A stretch of DNA of 56,562 nucleotides. Source: Escherichia sp. MOD1-EC7003. Lineage in GTDB: Bacteria; Pseudomonadota; Gammaproteobacteria; Enterobacterales; Enterobacteriaceae. The notes beneath the pieces are model-generated. The model did no database searches. It was given only the letters and a program-made list of their open reading frames with translations, and was not told the origin of the DNA. Position 1 is the stretch's first letter. Every line of letters begins with the position of its first letter. This document shows, piece after piece, positions 1-10,867 of the stretch. The translations under genes and the position numbers were made by a program. Where the stretch lies: contig NZ_PTRE01000087.1 in the NCBI RefSeq assembly GCF_002965065.1, positions 1 through 56,562 of the forward strand, in the 5' to 3' direction.

Positions 1-2
1 TG

Positions 3-176
3 GTAAATAATTTGAAGTCGATCAGTAGCCGCCGTGTGCGCATCCTGAATACGAATTTACGCAAGGTGAGTGATAGCGGGGTGCTCTGGTCACGCTCCTA
101 TTTCGCCTGTAGTGCTGGCGGCGCAACAATCGAAACACTGAAAGCGTATGTGGAATCGCAGAAAACACCTGATTAG
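3..176 (+). CDS. tnpA: IS200/IS605-family transposase TnpA, 3' end only
   Basis: The first 58 codons of the window read as the C-terminus of a small Y1 (HUH) transposase and end at TAG 174-176. The pattern V-N-N-L-K-S-I-S-S-R-R, then L-W-S-R-S-Y-F, then a Gly-Gly followed by an amphipathic helix, is typical of the end of IS200/IS605 TnpA. The catalytic HUH motif lies outside the window, so intactness cannot be judged. The element sits just beyond the 3' side of the ileX tRNA gene. Family assignment comes from remembered motif patterns; the exact IS name is not known. Confidence 0.7.
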   Translation, partial: VNNLKSISSRRVRILNTNLRKVSDSGVLWSRSYFACSAGGATIETLKAYVESQKTPD

Positions 177-361
177 CTCCCCTTATATCTCCGCCCGATT
201 GGGCGAGGGTTTACGGGGCATTTGCTAAAAAAGCGGCCGCAGTTGTTGCAGAAGAGATCCCAGCGGAGACAAAAAATACGCCGTTACGTTGACGCCAGCA
301 TAGTAGGCCGCATGAAAAGCGGGACGCGCATTTTCTGCGGTATCCCCGAAGTATCCCCAGA
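177..361. other. Non-coding stretch between the transposase and ileX
   Basis: No convincing gene is seen. A small hairpin, CGCCC-GATT-GGGCG, occurs just after the transposase stop and may belong to the right end of the IS200/IS605 element, whose ends are usually subterminal hairpins. Two TATCCCC copies separated by GAAG lie near 341-358. The boundary between element and host sequence cannot be fixed from this window alone. Confidence 0.4.
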
Positions 362-404
362 AAAACAAAAGGACTCACGTTTTTAGCGTAAGTCCTTTTG
401 TTTT
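362..404 (-). terminator. Intrinsic terminator of ileX
   Basis: A long inverted repeat (AAAACAAAAGGACT against AGTCCTTTTGTTTT) lies directly after the CCA end of the tRNA gene. Read on the minus strand it makes a stable stem with a T-rich distal arm. Confidence 0.65.
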
Positions 405-407
405 ATT

Positions 408-483
408 TGGTGGCCCCTGCTGGACTTGAACCAGCGACCAAGCGATTATGAGTCGCCTGCTCTAACCACTGAGCTAAGGGGCC
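408..483 (-). tRNA. ileX: tRNA-Ile2, CAT anticodon (lysidine-modified)
   Basis: The minus strand reads GGCCCCTTAGCTCAG at the 5' end, has the T-loop GGTTCAAGTCC, and ends with a genomically encoded CCA, for 76 nt. The anticodon CAT is at 448-450. A CAT-anticodon tRNA with this acceptor stem is the minor isoleucine tRNA that reads AUA after TilS converts C34 to lysidine. It is not a methionine tRNA. Its position next to mug matches ileX of K-12. It is followed by its own terminator and then by an IS200/IS605 relic. Confidence 0.93.
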
Positions 484-607
484 ATGGCTGCGGATTATAA
501 AGTAACTCCGTGCCGTAATCCAGCCATTAACGCGCGCCTGCTGTTTTTATAAACAATGTATTTTCAATCCGTTATACTTTACCCGGTGATGTTAGAAAGG
601 AGTAAAT

Positions 608-1114
608 ATGGTTGAGGATATTTTGGCTCCAGGATTACGGGTTGTGTTTTGCGGTATCAATCCTGGGCTTTCATCTGCCGGGACTGGTTTTCCATTTGCC
701 CACCCGGCGAATCGCTTCTGGAAGGTGATATATCTGGCCGGATTTACTGACCGTCAGTTGAAGCCGCAGGAGGCGCAGCATCTGCTGGATTATCGTTGTG
801 GCGTCACCAAACTGGTAGACCGTCCAACGGTGCAAGCCAATGAAGTTTCAAAGCAAGAGCTACACGCAGGCGGGCGTAAGCTGGTTGAAAAAATTGAAGA
901 TTATCAGCCGCAGGCGTTGGCGATTCTGGGCAAACAAGCATATGAACAGGGATTCAGCCAGCGCGGGGCACAGTGGGGGAAACAAACGCTCACCATTGGC
1001 GCGACGCAGATTTGGTTGCTGCCAAATCCCAGCGGTTTGAGTCGCGTTTCACTGGAAAAGCTGGTGGAAGCGTATCGCGAGCTGGACCAGGCGCTGGTGG
1101 TGCATGGGCGATAA
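608..1114 (+). CDS. mug: G/U mismatch-specific DNA glycosylase Mug
   Basis: This 168-residue protein excises uracil and ethenocytosine from mismatches with guanine, starting base-excision repair. The motif G-I-N-P-G at residues 16-20 contains Asn18, the residue that positions the catalytic water. The second family motif L-P-N-P-S-G occurs near residue 140. Length equals the K-12 protein. An AAAGGAG ribosome-binding site precedes the ATG. It stands alone between ileX and rpoD and is followed by a hairpin terminator and a REP element. The family is a member of the uracil-DNA glycosylase superfamily. Confidence 0.97.
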   Translation: MVEDILAPGLRVVFCGINPGLSSAGTGFPFAHPANRFWKVIYLAGFTDRQLKPQEAQHLLDYRCGVTKLVDRPTVQANEVSKQELHAGGRKLVEKIEDYQPQALAILGKQAYEQGFSQRGAQWGKQTLTIGATQIWLLPNPSGLSRVSLEKLVEAYRELDQALVVHGR

Positions 1115-1115
1115 A

Positions 1116-1142
1116 AAACGCCACACTTAAGAGGTGGCGTTT
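1116..1142 (+). terminator. Terminator after mug
   Basis: The inverted repeat AACGCCAC / GTGGCGTT follows two bases after the mug stop and ends in TTT, giving a short intrinsic terminator. Confidence 0.6.
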
Positions 1143-1156
1143 ATGCAGAGGGACAA

Positions 1157-1191
1157 GTGCCGGATGCGGCGTAACGCCTGATCCGGCCTAC
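1157..1191. repeat. REP element between mug and rpoD
   Basis: GCCGGATGCGGCGTAACGCC followed by TGATCCGGCCTAC is a classical enterobacterial REP palindrome. It sits in the convergent space between mug and rpoD, just after the rpoD stop codon. Confidence 0.8.
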
Positions 1192-1194
1192 CGA

Positions 1195-3036
1195 TTAGTC
1201 GTCCAAGAAGCTACGCAGAACTTCAGAACGGCTCGGGTGACGCAGTTTGCGCAGCGCCTTCGCTTCGATCTGACGGATACGTTCGCGGGTAACGTCGAAC
1301 TGTTTGCCCACTTCTTCCAGCGTGTGGTCGGTGTTCATGTCGATACCGAAACGCATACGCAGAACTTTCGCTTCACGTGCGGTCAGGCCCGCCAGCACGT
1401 CGTGTGTTGCCGCACGCAGGCTTTCGGTGGTCGCAGAATCCAGCGGCAGCTCAAGGGTGGTATCCTCGATGAAATCGCCCAGATGCGAATCTTCATCATC
1501 ACCGATCGGCGTTTCCATGGAGATTGGCTCTTTGGCGATCTTCAGCACTTTGCGGATCTTATCTTCCGGCATCAGCATACGTTCAGCCAGCTCTTCCGGC
1601 GTCGGCTCGCGGCCCATCTCTTGCAGCATCTGGCGAGAAATACGGTTGAGTTTGTTAATCGTCTCAATCATATGCACCGGAATACGGATGGTACGCGCCT
1701 GATCCGCGATAGAGCGGGTGATCGCCTGACGGATCCACCAGGTTGCGTAGGTGGAGAACTTGTAACCACGGCGGTATTCGAATTTATCAACCGCTTTCAT
1801 CAGACCGATATTGCCTTCCTGAATCAGGTCGAGGAACTGCAAGCCACGGTTGGTGTATTTCTTGGCGATAGAAATAACCAGACGCAAGTTTGCTTCAACC
1901 ATCTCTTTCTTCGCACGGCGAGCTTTCGCTTCACCGATAGACATGCGACGGTTGATATCTTTTACCTGCTCAATGGTCAGGCCGGTTTCTTCTTCAATCT
2001 GCTGCAGTTTTTGCAGGGCGCGATGCACTTCTTCAGAGACATCGTGCAGTTTTTCCGACCACGGTTTGTTCATCGCAATTGCCGCGTTGAACCAGGTATC
2101 GCTGGTTTCGTTGCCGGTAAACAGGGTAATGAAGTTTTTCTTCGGCATTTTGCACTGCTCAACGCAGAGCTTCATGATCAGACGTTCTTGCATGCGAACG
2201 CGGTCCATCATGACGCGCATGCTGTTGACCAGGTAGTCAAACTGCTTCGGCACCAGACGGAACTGTTTGAATACCTCAGACAGTTTCAGGATCTCTTCCT
2301 GAGCGGCAGCGTGACTGCGACCTTTCGCTTTGATAGTGTCACGCGTTACAACGTACTGAGCGCGCAGTTCCGAAAATTTTTCGCGAGCCAGTTCCGGGTC
2401 GATGCTGTTGTCATCATCGGCGCTGTCGTCATCGCCATCTTCTTCGTCTTCATCTTCATCATCGTCCAGATCTTCCTGGGAAAGCTCAGAACCGACGTGA
2501 GTGGCGGTTGGTGCCAGATCTTCTTCTGCGTTCGGGTCAACAAAGCCGGTGATCAGATCGGACAGACGCGCTTCTTCTGCTTCAACACGATCGTACTGTT
2601 CCAGCAGATAGGTGATCGCTTCCGGATATTCAGCAACGGAGCATTGAACCTGGTTGATCCCGTCTTCAATTCGCTTAGCGATGTCAATTTCGCCTTCGCG
2701 GGTCAACAGTTCAACGGTGCCCATTTCACGCATGTACATGCGTACTGGATCAGTCGTGCGCCCGATTTCAGATTCCACGCTGGAAAGCACTTGCGCGGCG
2801 GCTTCGGCAGCATCTTCGTCCGCGGTGTTTTCAGCCAGCATCAGATCATCGGCATCCGGTGCTTCTTCCATCACCTGAATGCCCATGTCGTTGATCATTT
2901 GGATGATGTCTTCGATCTGATCTGAATCGACGATATCTTCCGGCAGATGGTCATTGACCTCGGCATAGGTCAGATAGCCTTGCTCCTTACCACGGGTGAC
3001 AAGAAGTTTCAGCTGTGACTGCGGGTTTTGCTCCAT
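1195..3036 (-). CDS. rpoD: RNA polymerase primary sigma factor RpoD (sigma-70)
   Basis: The 613-residue product has region 1.1 at the N-terminus, then the Asp/Glu-rich non-conserved insert around residues 190-215. The core-binding and -10-reading region 2 ([10 protein letters not shown]) follows, and region 4 holds the -35-reading helix-turn-helix ([10 protein letters not shown]) near the C-terminus. It directs RNA polymerase to housekeeping promoters. It is the last gene of the rpsU-dnaG-rpoD operon and has an internal heat-shock promoter in dnaG. Compared with my memory of the K-12 protein there are about four substitutions, more than I would expect within E. coli. Confidence 0.98.
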   Translation of the reverse strand: MEQNPQSQLKLLVTRGKEQGYLTYAEVNDHLPEDIVDSDQIEDIIQMINDMGIQVMEEAPDADDLMLAENTADEDAAEAAAQVLSSVESEIGRTTDPVRMYMREMGTVELLTREGEIDIAKRIEDGINQVQCSVAEYPEAITYLLEQYDRVEAEEARLSDLITGFVDPNAEEDLAPTATHVGSELSQEDLDDDEDEDEEDGDDDSADDDNSIDPELAREKFSELRAQYVVTRDTIKAKGRSHAAAQEEILKLSEVFKQFRLVPKQFDYLVNSMRVMMDRVRMQERLIMKLCVEQCKMPKKNFITLFTGNETSDTWFNAAIAMNKPWSEKLHDVSEEVHRALQKLQQIEEETGLTIEQVKDINRRMSIGEAKARRAKKEMVEANLRLVISIAKKYTNRGLQFLDLIQEGNIGLMKAVDKFEYRRGYKFSTYATWWIRQAITRSIADQARTIRIPVHMIETINKLNRISRQMLQEMGREPTPEELAERMLMPEDKIRKVLKIAKEPISMETPIGDDEDSHLGDFIEDTTLELPLDSATTESLRAATHDVLAGLTAREAKVLRMRFGIDMNTDHTLEEVGKQFDVTRERIRQIEAKALRKLRHPSRSEVLRSFLDD

Positions 3037-3230
3037 AAGACGGTATCCACACTTATTTCATGAGGTTGGTGTTGGGCGATTGACCCGATGTCCTTCAGGC
3101 GTTAATGCTGAAATCCAACGGTTGTTTACCGCCAACGATAATTACGAGGGCGTACTTATATATTTGCCGCTGCCTCTCAGTGCGGCTGTCGGGGGCTTCC
3201 CGATCGCTCTTCGGCACTTAAGCCGTTAAA

Positions 3231-4976
3231 TCACTTTTTCGCCAGCTCCTGGTTTAATGTCCAGAGCTCCAGGCGTTCTTCGTTGCTTAAACCATGCGTG
3301 CGCTCACGAGCGATTAATTCTTCCTGGCGCAGTTCAAGCAGCGAATCAAACATATGGTTGAGTGAGTCGGTGAAGGTTTGCTCAGCAATATTCTTATCTG
3401 CTATATCGTCCCACATCGACAGTTTTTCAAGGGTGGCAGCATTATTTGTACCACGATAGTGCTCTAAAAGTTGCCCGGTGGTCAGACCTGGCTGGGAGAG
3501 ACAAGTGTTGACCAGTTCTCTGAATAAGCCAAGTCCTGGTAGCTTATTTTCATCCAGATTTTCAAGCGGCGGGACCAACGTCGCTAATTCTGGATTTTGC
3601 ACCAGTAACCCTATAAGTATACGCATGGTCGTGCGTTTTAGTTGCGGAACAGGGCGAGAAACGCCGCTCTCTGCCGCTTTGGGCATTAATCGTTCAAGCT
3701 GGCTGTCATCAAGTATGCCTAATTTGTGGCCTAATTCCTGACGAAGATATATCCGCAGCGTTTCGCCCGGCACTTGTGATATCAATGGCAGTGCCAGCGT
3801 ACTCAAACGTGCGCGCCCGTCAGGGGTGCTCAGATCAACTTGCGGCATCAGACTGTTAAACAGAAATGCGGAGAGTGGCATCGCCTGTTCCATCCGCACT
3901 TCAAACGCCTCTTTACCTTCTTTTCGTACCAGCGTGTCAGGGTCTTCGCCATCAGGCAAAAACATAAAACGTAGCTGACGACCGTCTGTCATATAAGGCA
4001 GCGCCGTTTCCAGTGCTCGCCAGGCGGCATCGCGACCAGCACGGTCGCCGTCATAACAGCAAATGACATTGTTGGTCGCGCGGAACAACAGCTGTATGTG
4101 ATCGGCAGTGGTTGACGTACCCAGCGACGCAACGGCGTAATTAATACCATATTGCGCCAGCGCTACCACGTCCATATAGCCTTCGACCACAAGCAGACGA
4201 TTGGGTTCAGCGTTATCCTGCTGCGCTTCATAAAGACCGTAAAGCTGGCGGCCTTTATGGAAAATGTCCGTTTCCGGCGAGTTCAGGTATTTGGGGGTAT
4301 CTTTGCCCAGCACGCGCCCGCCAAAACCAATCACCCGACCGCGTTTATCGCGAATGGGGAACATCACCCGCTCGCGGAAACGATCGTAACTGCGACCCTG
4401 ATCGTTAGTGACCAACATGCCCGCATCAATCAATGACTGGCGATTTTCTGGATTGCCGCCAAACCGTTTCAGGACGTTGTCCCAGCCGGGGGGCGCAAAA
4501 CCAATCGCAAAGCGGGCGATGACCTCGTGGCTTAATCCGCGTTTCTCCAGATACTGGCGCGCAGATATGGCTACAGGTTGCTGTAAAGATTGTTGGTAAA
4601 ACGTATTCAGACCGTCCATCAACTGATAAAGCGTTTGCCGTTGATGGCGCTCGATCTGGCTGGGGCCGCTGCCTGCTTCAAATGGCACTTCAAGATTGTG
4701 CATTGCTGCCAGCTCTTCGACCGTTTCGACGAACTCGAGCTTGTCGTAGTTCATCAGGAAGTCGATCGCGTTGCCGTGCGCGCCACATCCAAAACAGTGA
4801 TAAAATTGTTTCTCACCGTTAACGGTGAATGACGGGGTTTTCTCGTTGTGGAATGGACAACACGCGTGGAAATTCTTGCCCTGCTTTTTCAGCTTCACAC
4901 GGGCATCGATCAGATCGACGATGTCAGTGCGTGCCAGCAGATCATTAATGAATACGCGTGGGATTCGTCCAGCCAT
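3231..4976 (-). CDS. dnaG: DNA primase DnaG
   Basis: This 581-residue primase makes the RNA primers for lagging-strand synthesis at the replication fork. Its zinc-binding domain uses Cys40, His43, Cys61 and Cys64. The TOPRIM catalytic core has E-G-Y-M-D-V near residue 265 and the acidic D-G-D-R-A-G motif near 310. The C-terminal domain contacts DnaB helicase. It is the middle gene of rpsU-dnaG-rpoD, separated from rpsU by a partial terminator and from rpoD by about 190 bp. Confidence 0.98.
   Translation of the reverse strand: MAGRIPRVFINDLLARTDIVDLIDARVKLKKQGKNFHACCPFHNEKTPSFTVNGEKQFYHCFGCGAHGNAIDFLMNYDKLEFVETVEELAAMHNLEVPFEAGSGPSQIERHQRQTLYQLMDGLNTFYQQSLQQPVAISARQYLEKRGLSHEVIARFAIGFAPPGWDNVLKRFGGNPENRQSLIDAGMLVTNDQGRSYDRFRERVMFPIRDKRGRVIGFGGRVLGKDTPKYLNSPETDIFHKGRQLYGLYEAQQDNAEPNRLLVVEGYMDVVALAQYGINYAVASLGTSTTADHIQLLFRATNNVICCYDGDRAGRDAAWRALETALPYMTDGRQLRFMFLPDGEDPDTLVRKEGKEAFEVRMEQAMPLSAFLFNSLMPQVDLSTPDGRARLSTLALPLISQVPGETLRIYLRQELGHKLGILDDSQLERLMPKAAESGVSRPVPQLKRTTMRILIGLLVQNPELATLVPPLENLDENKLPGLGLFRELVNTCLSQPGLTTGQLLEHYRGTNNAATLEKLSMWDDIADKNIAEQTFTDSLNHMFDSLLELRQEELIARERTHGLSNEERLELWTLNQELAKK
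3401..3431 (-). promoter_or_regulatory. Sigma-32 promoter of rpoD inside dnaG
   Basis: On the minus strand CTTGAAA (3425-3431) is followed about 11 bases later by GGGACGATATAG (3401-3412). This matches the heat-shock promoter described within the 3' part of E. coli dnaG that raises sigma-70 synthesis after a temperature shift. The position relative to rpoD also agrees. The assignment rests on the remembered sequence of that promoter. Confidence 0.6.
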
Positions 4977-5012
4977 AGGCCCCGATTTTTAGCAATTCAT
5001 AAACGAAAATAA

Positions 5013-5039
5013 GCCGCGCATTCCTTTCGGAAGCACGGC
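5013..5039 (-). terminator. Partial terminator between rpsU and dnaG
   Basis: Minus strand GCCGTGCTTCC-GAAA-GGAATGCGCGGC followed by TTATTTT forms a GC-rich hairpin with a GAAA tetraloop. In the macromolecular synthesis operon this site lets rpsU be made in excess of dnaG. Confidence 0.75.
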
Positions 5040-5086
5040 CTTACAACTACAACTCGATCTGATCGGAGAGCAACGCTCTCGGTGAA

Positions 5087-6553
<1,467 letters not shown>

Positions 6554-6560
6554 AAGCGTA

Positions 6561-6598
6561 TTTCAGCCTGTAAAGTATACCCGCAGGCTGAAAATTTT
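6561..6598. terminator. Bidirectional terminator between tsaD and plsY
   Basis: TTTCAGCCTG and CAGGCTGAAA form a 10-bp perfect stem followed by ATTTTT. It lies between convergent genes and can serve both. Confidence 0.7.
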
Positions 6599-7215
6599 TA
6601 TTCAGGATCCTTTTCGCGCTTTCTTTTGAATTTCGTCCAGATTTTGGTCTCCTGACGACGCCACAGACGCTGGATGTTGTCATGATGACGCAGCAGGATA
6701 AGGCAAGAGAGCATCGAAACCGGGAAGGTGAATTGGGGCTTAAACCACCAGACATAAAACGGAGCAATCAGTGCACTGACAATCGCTCCCAGCGACGAGT
6801 ATCCGCTCAATAGCACGGTCAGTAACCAGGTTCCCGCCATTACTCCGGTGAGATCCCAGCCTATCGGGGCGATGGCGCCAAAAGCGGTAGCAACGCCTTT
6901 CCCTCCTTTAAAACCGAAGAAAACGGGCCAGATGTGTCCAAGACAGGCGGCGATAGCAATTAAGCCTAGCCAGAAGGGACTGACACCTAATTCATACGCG
7001 CCCCAGACGGGTAACATTCCTTTCAGAACGTCGAAAATCAGTACTGCTACGGCTGCTCCCTTGCCACCGATACGTAATACATTGGTTGCGCCAGGATTGC
7101 CGGAGCCGCTGGTTCGCGGATCGGGCAGCCCACACAAGCGGCAAACCAGAATGGCACTGGAAATGGAGCCGCAGAGGTACGCGATGAGGATCATTCCAGG
7201 CGCGATTACACTCAT
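6598..7215 (-). CDS. plsY: Glycerol-3-phosphate acyltransferase PlsY
   Basis: This 205-residue inner-membrane enzyme uses acyl-phosphate to acylate glycerol-3-phosphate, the first step of phospholipid synthesis. The three family motifs are visible: G-S-G-N-P-G-A-T-N near residue 36, G-G-K-G-V-A-T near 104, and a later loop motif. About five hydrophobic helices span the chain, and the C-terminus is strongly basic. Divergent from folB. Confidence 0.95.
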   Translation of the reverse strand: MSVIAPGMILIAYLCGSISSAILVCRLCGLPDPRTSGSGNPGATNVLRIGGKGAAVAVLIFDVLKGMLPVWGAYELGVSPFWLGLIAIAACLGHIWPVFFGFKGGKGVATAFGAIAPIGWDLTGVMAGTWLLTVLLSGYSSLGAIVSALIAPFYVWWFKPQFTFPVSMLSCLILLRHHDNIQRLWRRQETKIWTKFKRKREKDPE

Positions 7216-7319
7216 AAGCTGTTCCGTTTTGAAAATTCGTGTTCAACGATGAATCTGTGGATAATACGCACATTTCGCCGGAAGTGGTATCCGGTTAGCC
7301 AAAAAGCAGGCAGGACGTG

Positions 7320-7688
7320 ATGGATATTGTATTTATAGAGCAACTTTCGATAATCACCACTATTGGTGTTTACGACTGGGAACAGACCATCGAACAGAAG
7401 TTAGTGTTCGATATCGAAATGGCGTGGGATAACCGTAAAGCGGCGAAAAGTGATGATGTAGCGGATTGCCTCAGCTACGCTGATATCGCCGAAACAGTGG
7501 TCAGCCACGTCGAGGGAGCGCGTTTTGCGCTGGTGGAACGCGTGGCAGAAGAGGTAGCAGAGCTGCTGTTAGCACGCTTCAACTCGCCGTGGGTGCGTAT
7601 CAAACTCAGCAAGCCAGGCGCAGTGGCGCGGGCGGCGAATGTTGGCGTAATCATTGAGCGTGGCAATAATCTGAAAGAAAATAATTAA
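7320..7688 (+). CDS. folB: Dihydroneopterin aldolase FolB
   Basis: The 122-residue enzyme of folate biosynthesis cleaves 7,8-dihydroneopterin to 6-hydroxymethyl-dihydropterin and glycolaldehyde; it also epimerises the substrate. The start M-D-I-V-F-I-E and the conserved Y-A-D-I and K-P-G-A-V motifs identify it. A GTG lies directly before the ATG, but the ATG at 7320 gives the usual length. Divergent from plsY and followed by uppP on the same strand. Confidence 0.95.
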   Translation: MDIVFIEQLSIITTIGVYDWEQTIEQKLVFDIEMAWDNRKAAKSDDVADCLSYADIAETVVSHVEGARFALVERVAEEVAELLLARFNSPWVRIKLSKPGAVARAANVGVIIERGNNLKENN

Positions 7689-7778
7689 TTTTACAGCTGT
7701 TAAACCAAACGGTTATAACCTGGTCATACTGCGGTAGTTCGGACAAGCGTTACATTTTTATAATTTAGGGGTTTATTG

Positions 7779-8600
7779 ATGAGCGATATGCACTCGCTGC
7801 TGATAGCGGCAATATTGGGTGTGGTCGAGGGATTGACAGAATTTCTGCCGGTATCCAGTACGGGCCATATGATTATTGTCGGTCACTTGTTGGGATTTGA
7901 GGGCGACACGGCGAAAACCTTTGAAGTCGTGATCCAACTCGGGTCTATTCTGGCGGTGGTAGTGATGTTCTGGCGGCGTCTGTTTGGCCTGATTGGCATT
8001 CATTTTGGTCGCCCACGGCAACATGAAGGAGAAAGCAAAGGCCGCTTAACGCTGATCCACATTTTGCTGGGGATGATTCCGGCGGTGGTGCTGGGGCTGT
8101 TGTTCCACGACACGATTAAGTCATTGTTTAACCCAATAAATGTGATGTATGCGCTGGTTGTTGGCGGTTTGTTGCTGATTGCCGCCGAATGCCTGAAGCC
8201 GAAAGAGCCGCGTGCGCCGGGTCTGGATGATATGACCTATCGTCAGGCGTTTATGATTGGCTGTTTCCAGTGTCTGGCGCTGTGGCCGGGTTTCTCCCGT
8301 TCCGGGGCGACAATTTCAGGCGGGATGCTGATGGGGGTGAGCCGTTACGCGGCTTCCGAGTTCTCGTTCTTGTTGGCAGTGCCGATGATGATGGGCGCAA
8401 CGGCGCTCGATCTCTACAAAAGCTGGGGTTTCCTGACAACCGGCGATATCCCGATGTTTGCCGTTGGGTTTATCACCGCTTTTGTGGTGGCGCTGATAGC
8501 GATTAAAACCTTCCTGCAATTGATTAAGCGCATTTCGTTTATCCCGTTCGCCATTTATCGCTTTATTGTGGCGGCTGCGGTGTACGTTGTGTTCTTTTGA
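7779..8600 (+). CDS. bacA: Undecaprenyl-diphosphatase UppP (BacA)
   Basis: This 273-residue polytopic membrane protein dephosphorylates undecaprenyl diphosphate, recycling the lipid carrier for peptidoglycan and other wall polymers. Both signature loops are present: [14 protein letters not shown] at residues 17-30 and P-G-F-S-R-S-G-A-T near 170. A TTG directly precedes the ATG; the ATG at 7779 gives standard length. The gene name comes from bacitracin resistance upon overproduction. Confidence 0.97.
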   Translation: MSDMHSLLIAAILGVVEGLTEFLPVSSTGHMIIVGHLLGFEGDTAKTFEVVIQLGSILAVVVMFWRRLFGLIGIHFGRPRQHEGESKGRLTLIHILLGMIPAVVLGLLFHDTIKSLFNPINVMYALVVGGLLLIAAECLKPKEPRAPGLDDMTYRQAFMIGCFQCLALWPGFSRSGATISGGMLMGVSRYAASEFSFLLAVPMMMGATALDLYKSWGFLTTGDIPMFAVGFITAFVVALIAIKTFLQLIKRISFIPFAIYRFIVAAAVYVVFF

Positions 8601-8613
8601 TGTTAAGAATCGT

Positions 8614-8645
8614 GTCGGATGCGACGCTGAGGCGTCTTATCCGAC
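8614..8645. repeat. REP element after uppP
   Basis: GTCGGATGCGACGC-TGA-GGCGTCTTATCCGAC is a REP-type palindrome in the convergent gap between uppP and cca. Positions 8646-8703 hold no further clear feature. Confidence 0.75.
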
Positions 8646-8703
8646 CTACATGCCTACAATTGTCCACGATCGCGTAGGCCGTATCTGGCAAAATAGCCAG
8701 TAT

Positions 8704-9942
8704 TTACTCAGGCTTTGGGCAATGTTGTTCCTTCCAGCTGGCTACCGCCGCAATCCGGCGTCGGGTCAGCTCCTCGCGGATCTCCACACCTTTAAATCCC
8801 GCTTCAACGACGGCTTTTGTCGGTACTGACTGCGCCACTTCCCAGGCTTCGCGCAACCAGCGGCCTTGCGGGTAGTCGGCCAATTCAAACCCGGTTCTGC
8901 CGCGCACGTCAGCCTCACTGGTCAGCGCCAGTTGCTCGATACGCTGCGGTTTGCGCCAGGCGTCGATGGAATCAAACAATTTAACAATGGTTTTCGGGTT
9001 CAGCATTGGGAAGGTGTGAATGAGATCGTGAAACTCGGCTACCAGTTTGGCTAAATCGCGAATTTCATTGGGTACGCGCAGACGCTGACATAGTTGTTCT
9101 ACTAATTTCACACCCGCCGGACCGTGACCATGATGATGCGGCCAAAGTTCTGGCGGCGTCAGCCCTTTACCGAGATCGTGGCATAAGGTAGCGAAACGGA
9201 CATCAATCTGCGGACTCAGCATTGCCGCCATTGAGAGTGTCATTAAAGTGTGAATACCCGTGTCGATTTCCGGATGCCATTTGGCGGGCGCTGGAACGCC
9301 GAACAGGGCGTCAATTTCCGGGAATAAAACGCGCAGTGCACCGCAATCGCGCAGCACCTGGAAGAACACCTGTGGATTGCGGGTGGTGAGGGCGCTTTCC
9401 GTTTCTTTCCACACCCGTTCAGGCGTCAGGTGTTCCAGTTCACCCGCGTGGGTCATCTCGCGCATCAGCGCCAGAGTTTCATCGGCAATACGAAAACCGA
9501 GGTGGGCATAACGCGCAGCAAAACGCGCCACGCGCAGTACGCGTAACGGATCTTCGCCAAAAGCGGGGGAAACATGGCGCAACAGACGATTTTGCAGATC
9601 GCCCAGACCGTTGTACGGGTCGATAATCTCGCCGTCATCGTCCTGGGCCAGCGCATTAATGGTCAGATCGCGGCGCTTAAGATCATCTTCCAGCGTGACA
9701 TCCGGTGCAGCATAGCAGGTAAAACCAGTGTAACCGGAACCGGATTTCCGTTCGGTACGTGCCAGCGCATACTCTTCATGCGTTTGTGGATGCAGAAAAA
9801 CAGGAAAATCGCGGCCTACCTGCTGGTAGCCCGCATTGAGCATCTCCTGTGGCGTACTGCCGACCACCACCCAATCTCTGTCTTTGACCGGTAGCCCTAA
9901 CAATGCATCCCGAACAGCACCACCGACCAGATAAATCTTCAC
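8704..9942 (-). CDS. cca: Multifunctional CCA-adding tRNA nucleotidyltransferase
   Basis: The 412-residue enzyme builds and repairs the 3' CCA of tRNAs without a nucleic acid template. The class II nucleotidyltransferase head shows [10 protein letters not shown] and the catalytic D-R-D-W pair at residues 21-24. R-R-D-L-T-I-N-A follows near 90. A C-terminal HD domain (H-D-L-G-K near 256) has phosphohydrolase activity in the E. coli enzyme. Downstream of ygiM on the same strand with about 60 bp between them. Confidence 0.96.
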   Translation of the reverse strand: MKIYLVGGAVRDALLGLPVKDRDWVVVGSTPQEMLNAGYQQVGRDFPVFLHPQTHEEYALARTERKSGSGYTGFTCYAAPDVTLEDDLKRRDLTINALAQDDDGEIIDPYNGLGDLQNRLLRHVSPAFGEDPLRVLRVARFAARYAHLGFRIADETLALMREMTHAGELEHLTPERVWKETESALTTRNPQVFFQVLRDCGALRVLFPEIDALFGVPAPAKWHPEIDTGIHTLMTLSMAAMLSPQIDVRFATLCHDLGKGLTPPELWPHHHGHGPAGVKLVEQLCQRLRVPNEIRDLAKLVAEFHDLIHTFPMLNPKTIVKLFDSIDAWRKPQRIEQLALTSEADVRGRTGFELADYPQGRWLREAWEVAQSVPTKAVVEAGFKGVEIREELTRRRIAAVASWKEQHCPKPE

Positions 9943-10005
9943 GCCATCATCCCTTCATCAAATATACAATCCCTAATAATAAGACAGTGCAACGAAGAAG
10001 GCGAT

Positions 10006-10626
10006 TTAGCTCATCCAGCGATCTTTACGTTTGCGCGTTGGGATCAGGTGCGGCAGTACCAGACCGAGCAGCAAGCCAAGCCCCAGCACGCCGCCGCCAT
10101 ACATAAACCATTGCATGATGATGGTGCGCTGTTTGTCATCCAGCTGCACGCTGGCGGCATCGACCTTTTTCTGTGCGACAATCAGCTCGTTTTTCAGTTT
10201 CTGATTTTCTTCTTTTAATCCGTTGATCACGCTGTCGCTCTGCGCCACTTTTTGCTGCATTTCTGCGGTGCGCTGATTCCAGGTGTTATCAATATTATTG
10301 AGTTTATCGGTCAGGGTTTTGACCTGATTTTCCAGATCTGGCACACGGGAGCGCAGGCTTGGCTCAGTGCTAAGTTGTTTCAACGGGATCCAGGCGATAC
10401 GGCCAGAGCTGTCTTTCACCTGGGCGTAATTGGTGTTGGCGTCAGTTTGTAATAAGGTCACTTCCTCGCCGGCGTTAACCGTGCCCACGAGGCGATAACG
10501 ATCTCCCGGACCACTACGGACCCAGGTATTCAGTTCGTCAGAAACATAGCGAGTTTCTTCGGCGTGTGAGACGGCAGTGGCGCTAAGTGCGAGTAAAGTT
10601 AATCCGATCAGACGTAATTTTGGCAT
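10006..10626 (-). CDS. ygiM: SH3-domain membrane protein YgiM
   Basis: A 206-residue protein with a signal peptide ending near S-H-A, a bacterial SH3 (SH3b) domain at about residues 25-90, a coiled coil around 95-165, one transmembrane helix near 172-192 and a basic cytoplasmic tail. The layout predicts a periplasmic sensor or wall-binding protein anchored by its C-terminus. Its biochemical role is not established. It is divergent from ygiF across 241 bp. Confidence 0.93.
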   Translation of the reverse strand: MPKLRLIGLTLLALSATAVSHAEETRYVSDELNTWVRSGPGDRYRLVGTVNAGEEVTLLQTDANTNYAQVKDSSGRIAWIPLKQLSTEPSLRSRVPDLENQVKTLTDKLNNIDNTWNQRTAEMQQKVAQSDSVINGLKEENQKLKNELIVAQKKVDAASVQLDDKQRTIIMQWFMYGGGVLGLGLLLGLVLPHLIPTRKRKDRWMS

Positions 10627-10867
10627 CAGGCTGTCGTTATTGTCATGGAAAGTGGAACGATAGTAGTGGCATCAGTGTCTCTACGCAAAGCATTCGACAT
10701 CAATAGGAATCCTCTGTGTCAGGTCTTGCCACTGCTTCAAACTTTTACGCCCGTCAAATTGCCCGTTGCATGGCAATTTGGCGCAAAATACTATCTACTG
10801 ACAAAAAAGATCGCATTAAGTTCGCCGTTCATCGTCACTTATGTGACATAACCGATAAGTAAAGTCT

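Noticed and set aside
973..2925. 650-codon open frame on the plus strand opposite rpoD
   Set aside because: It lies antisense to rpoD, has no ribosome-binding site and a composition expected from the complement of a highly biased gene. A shadow frame.
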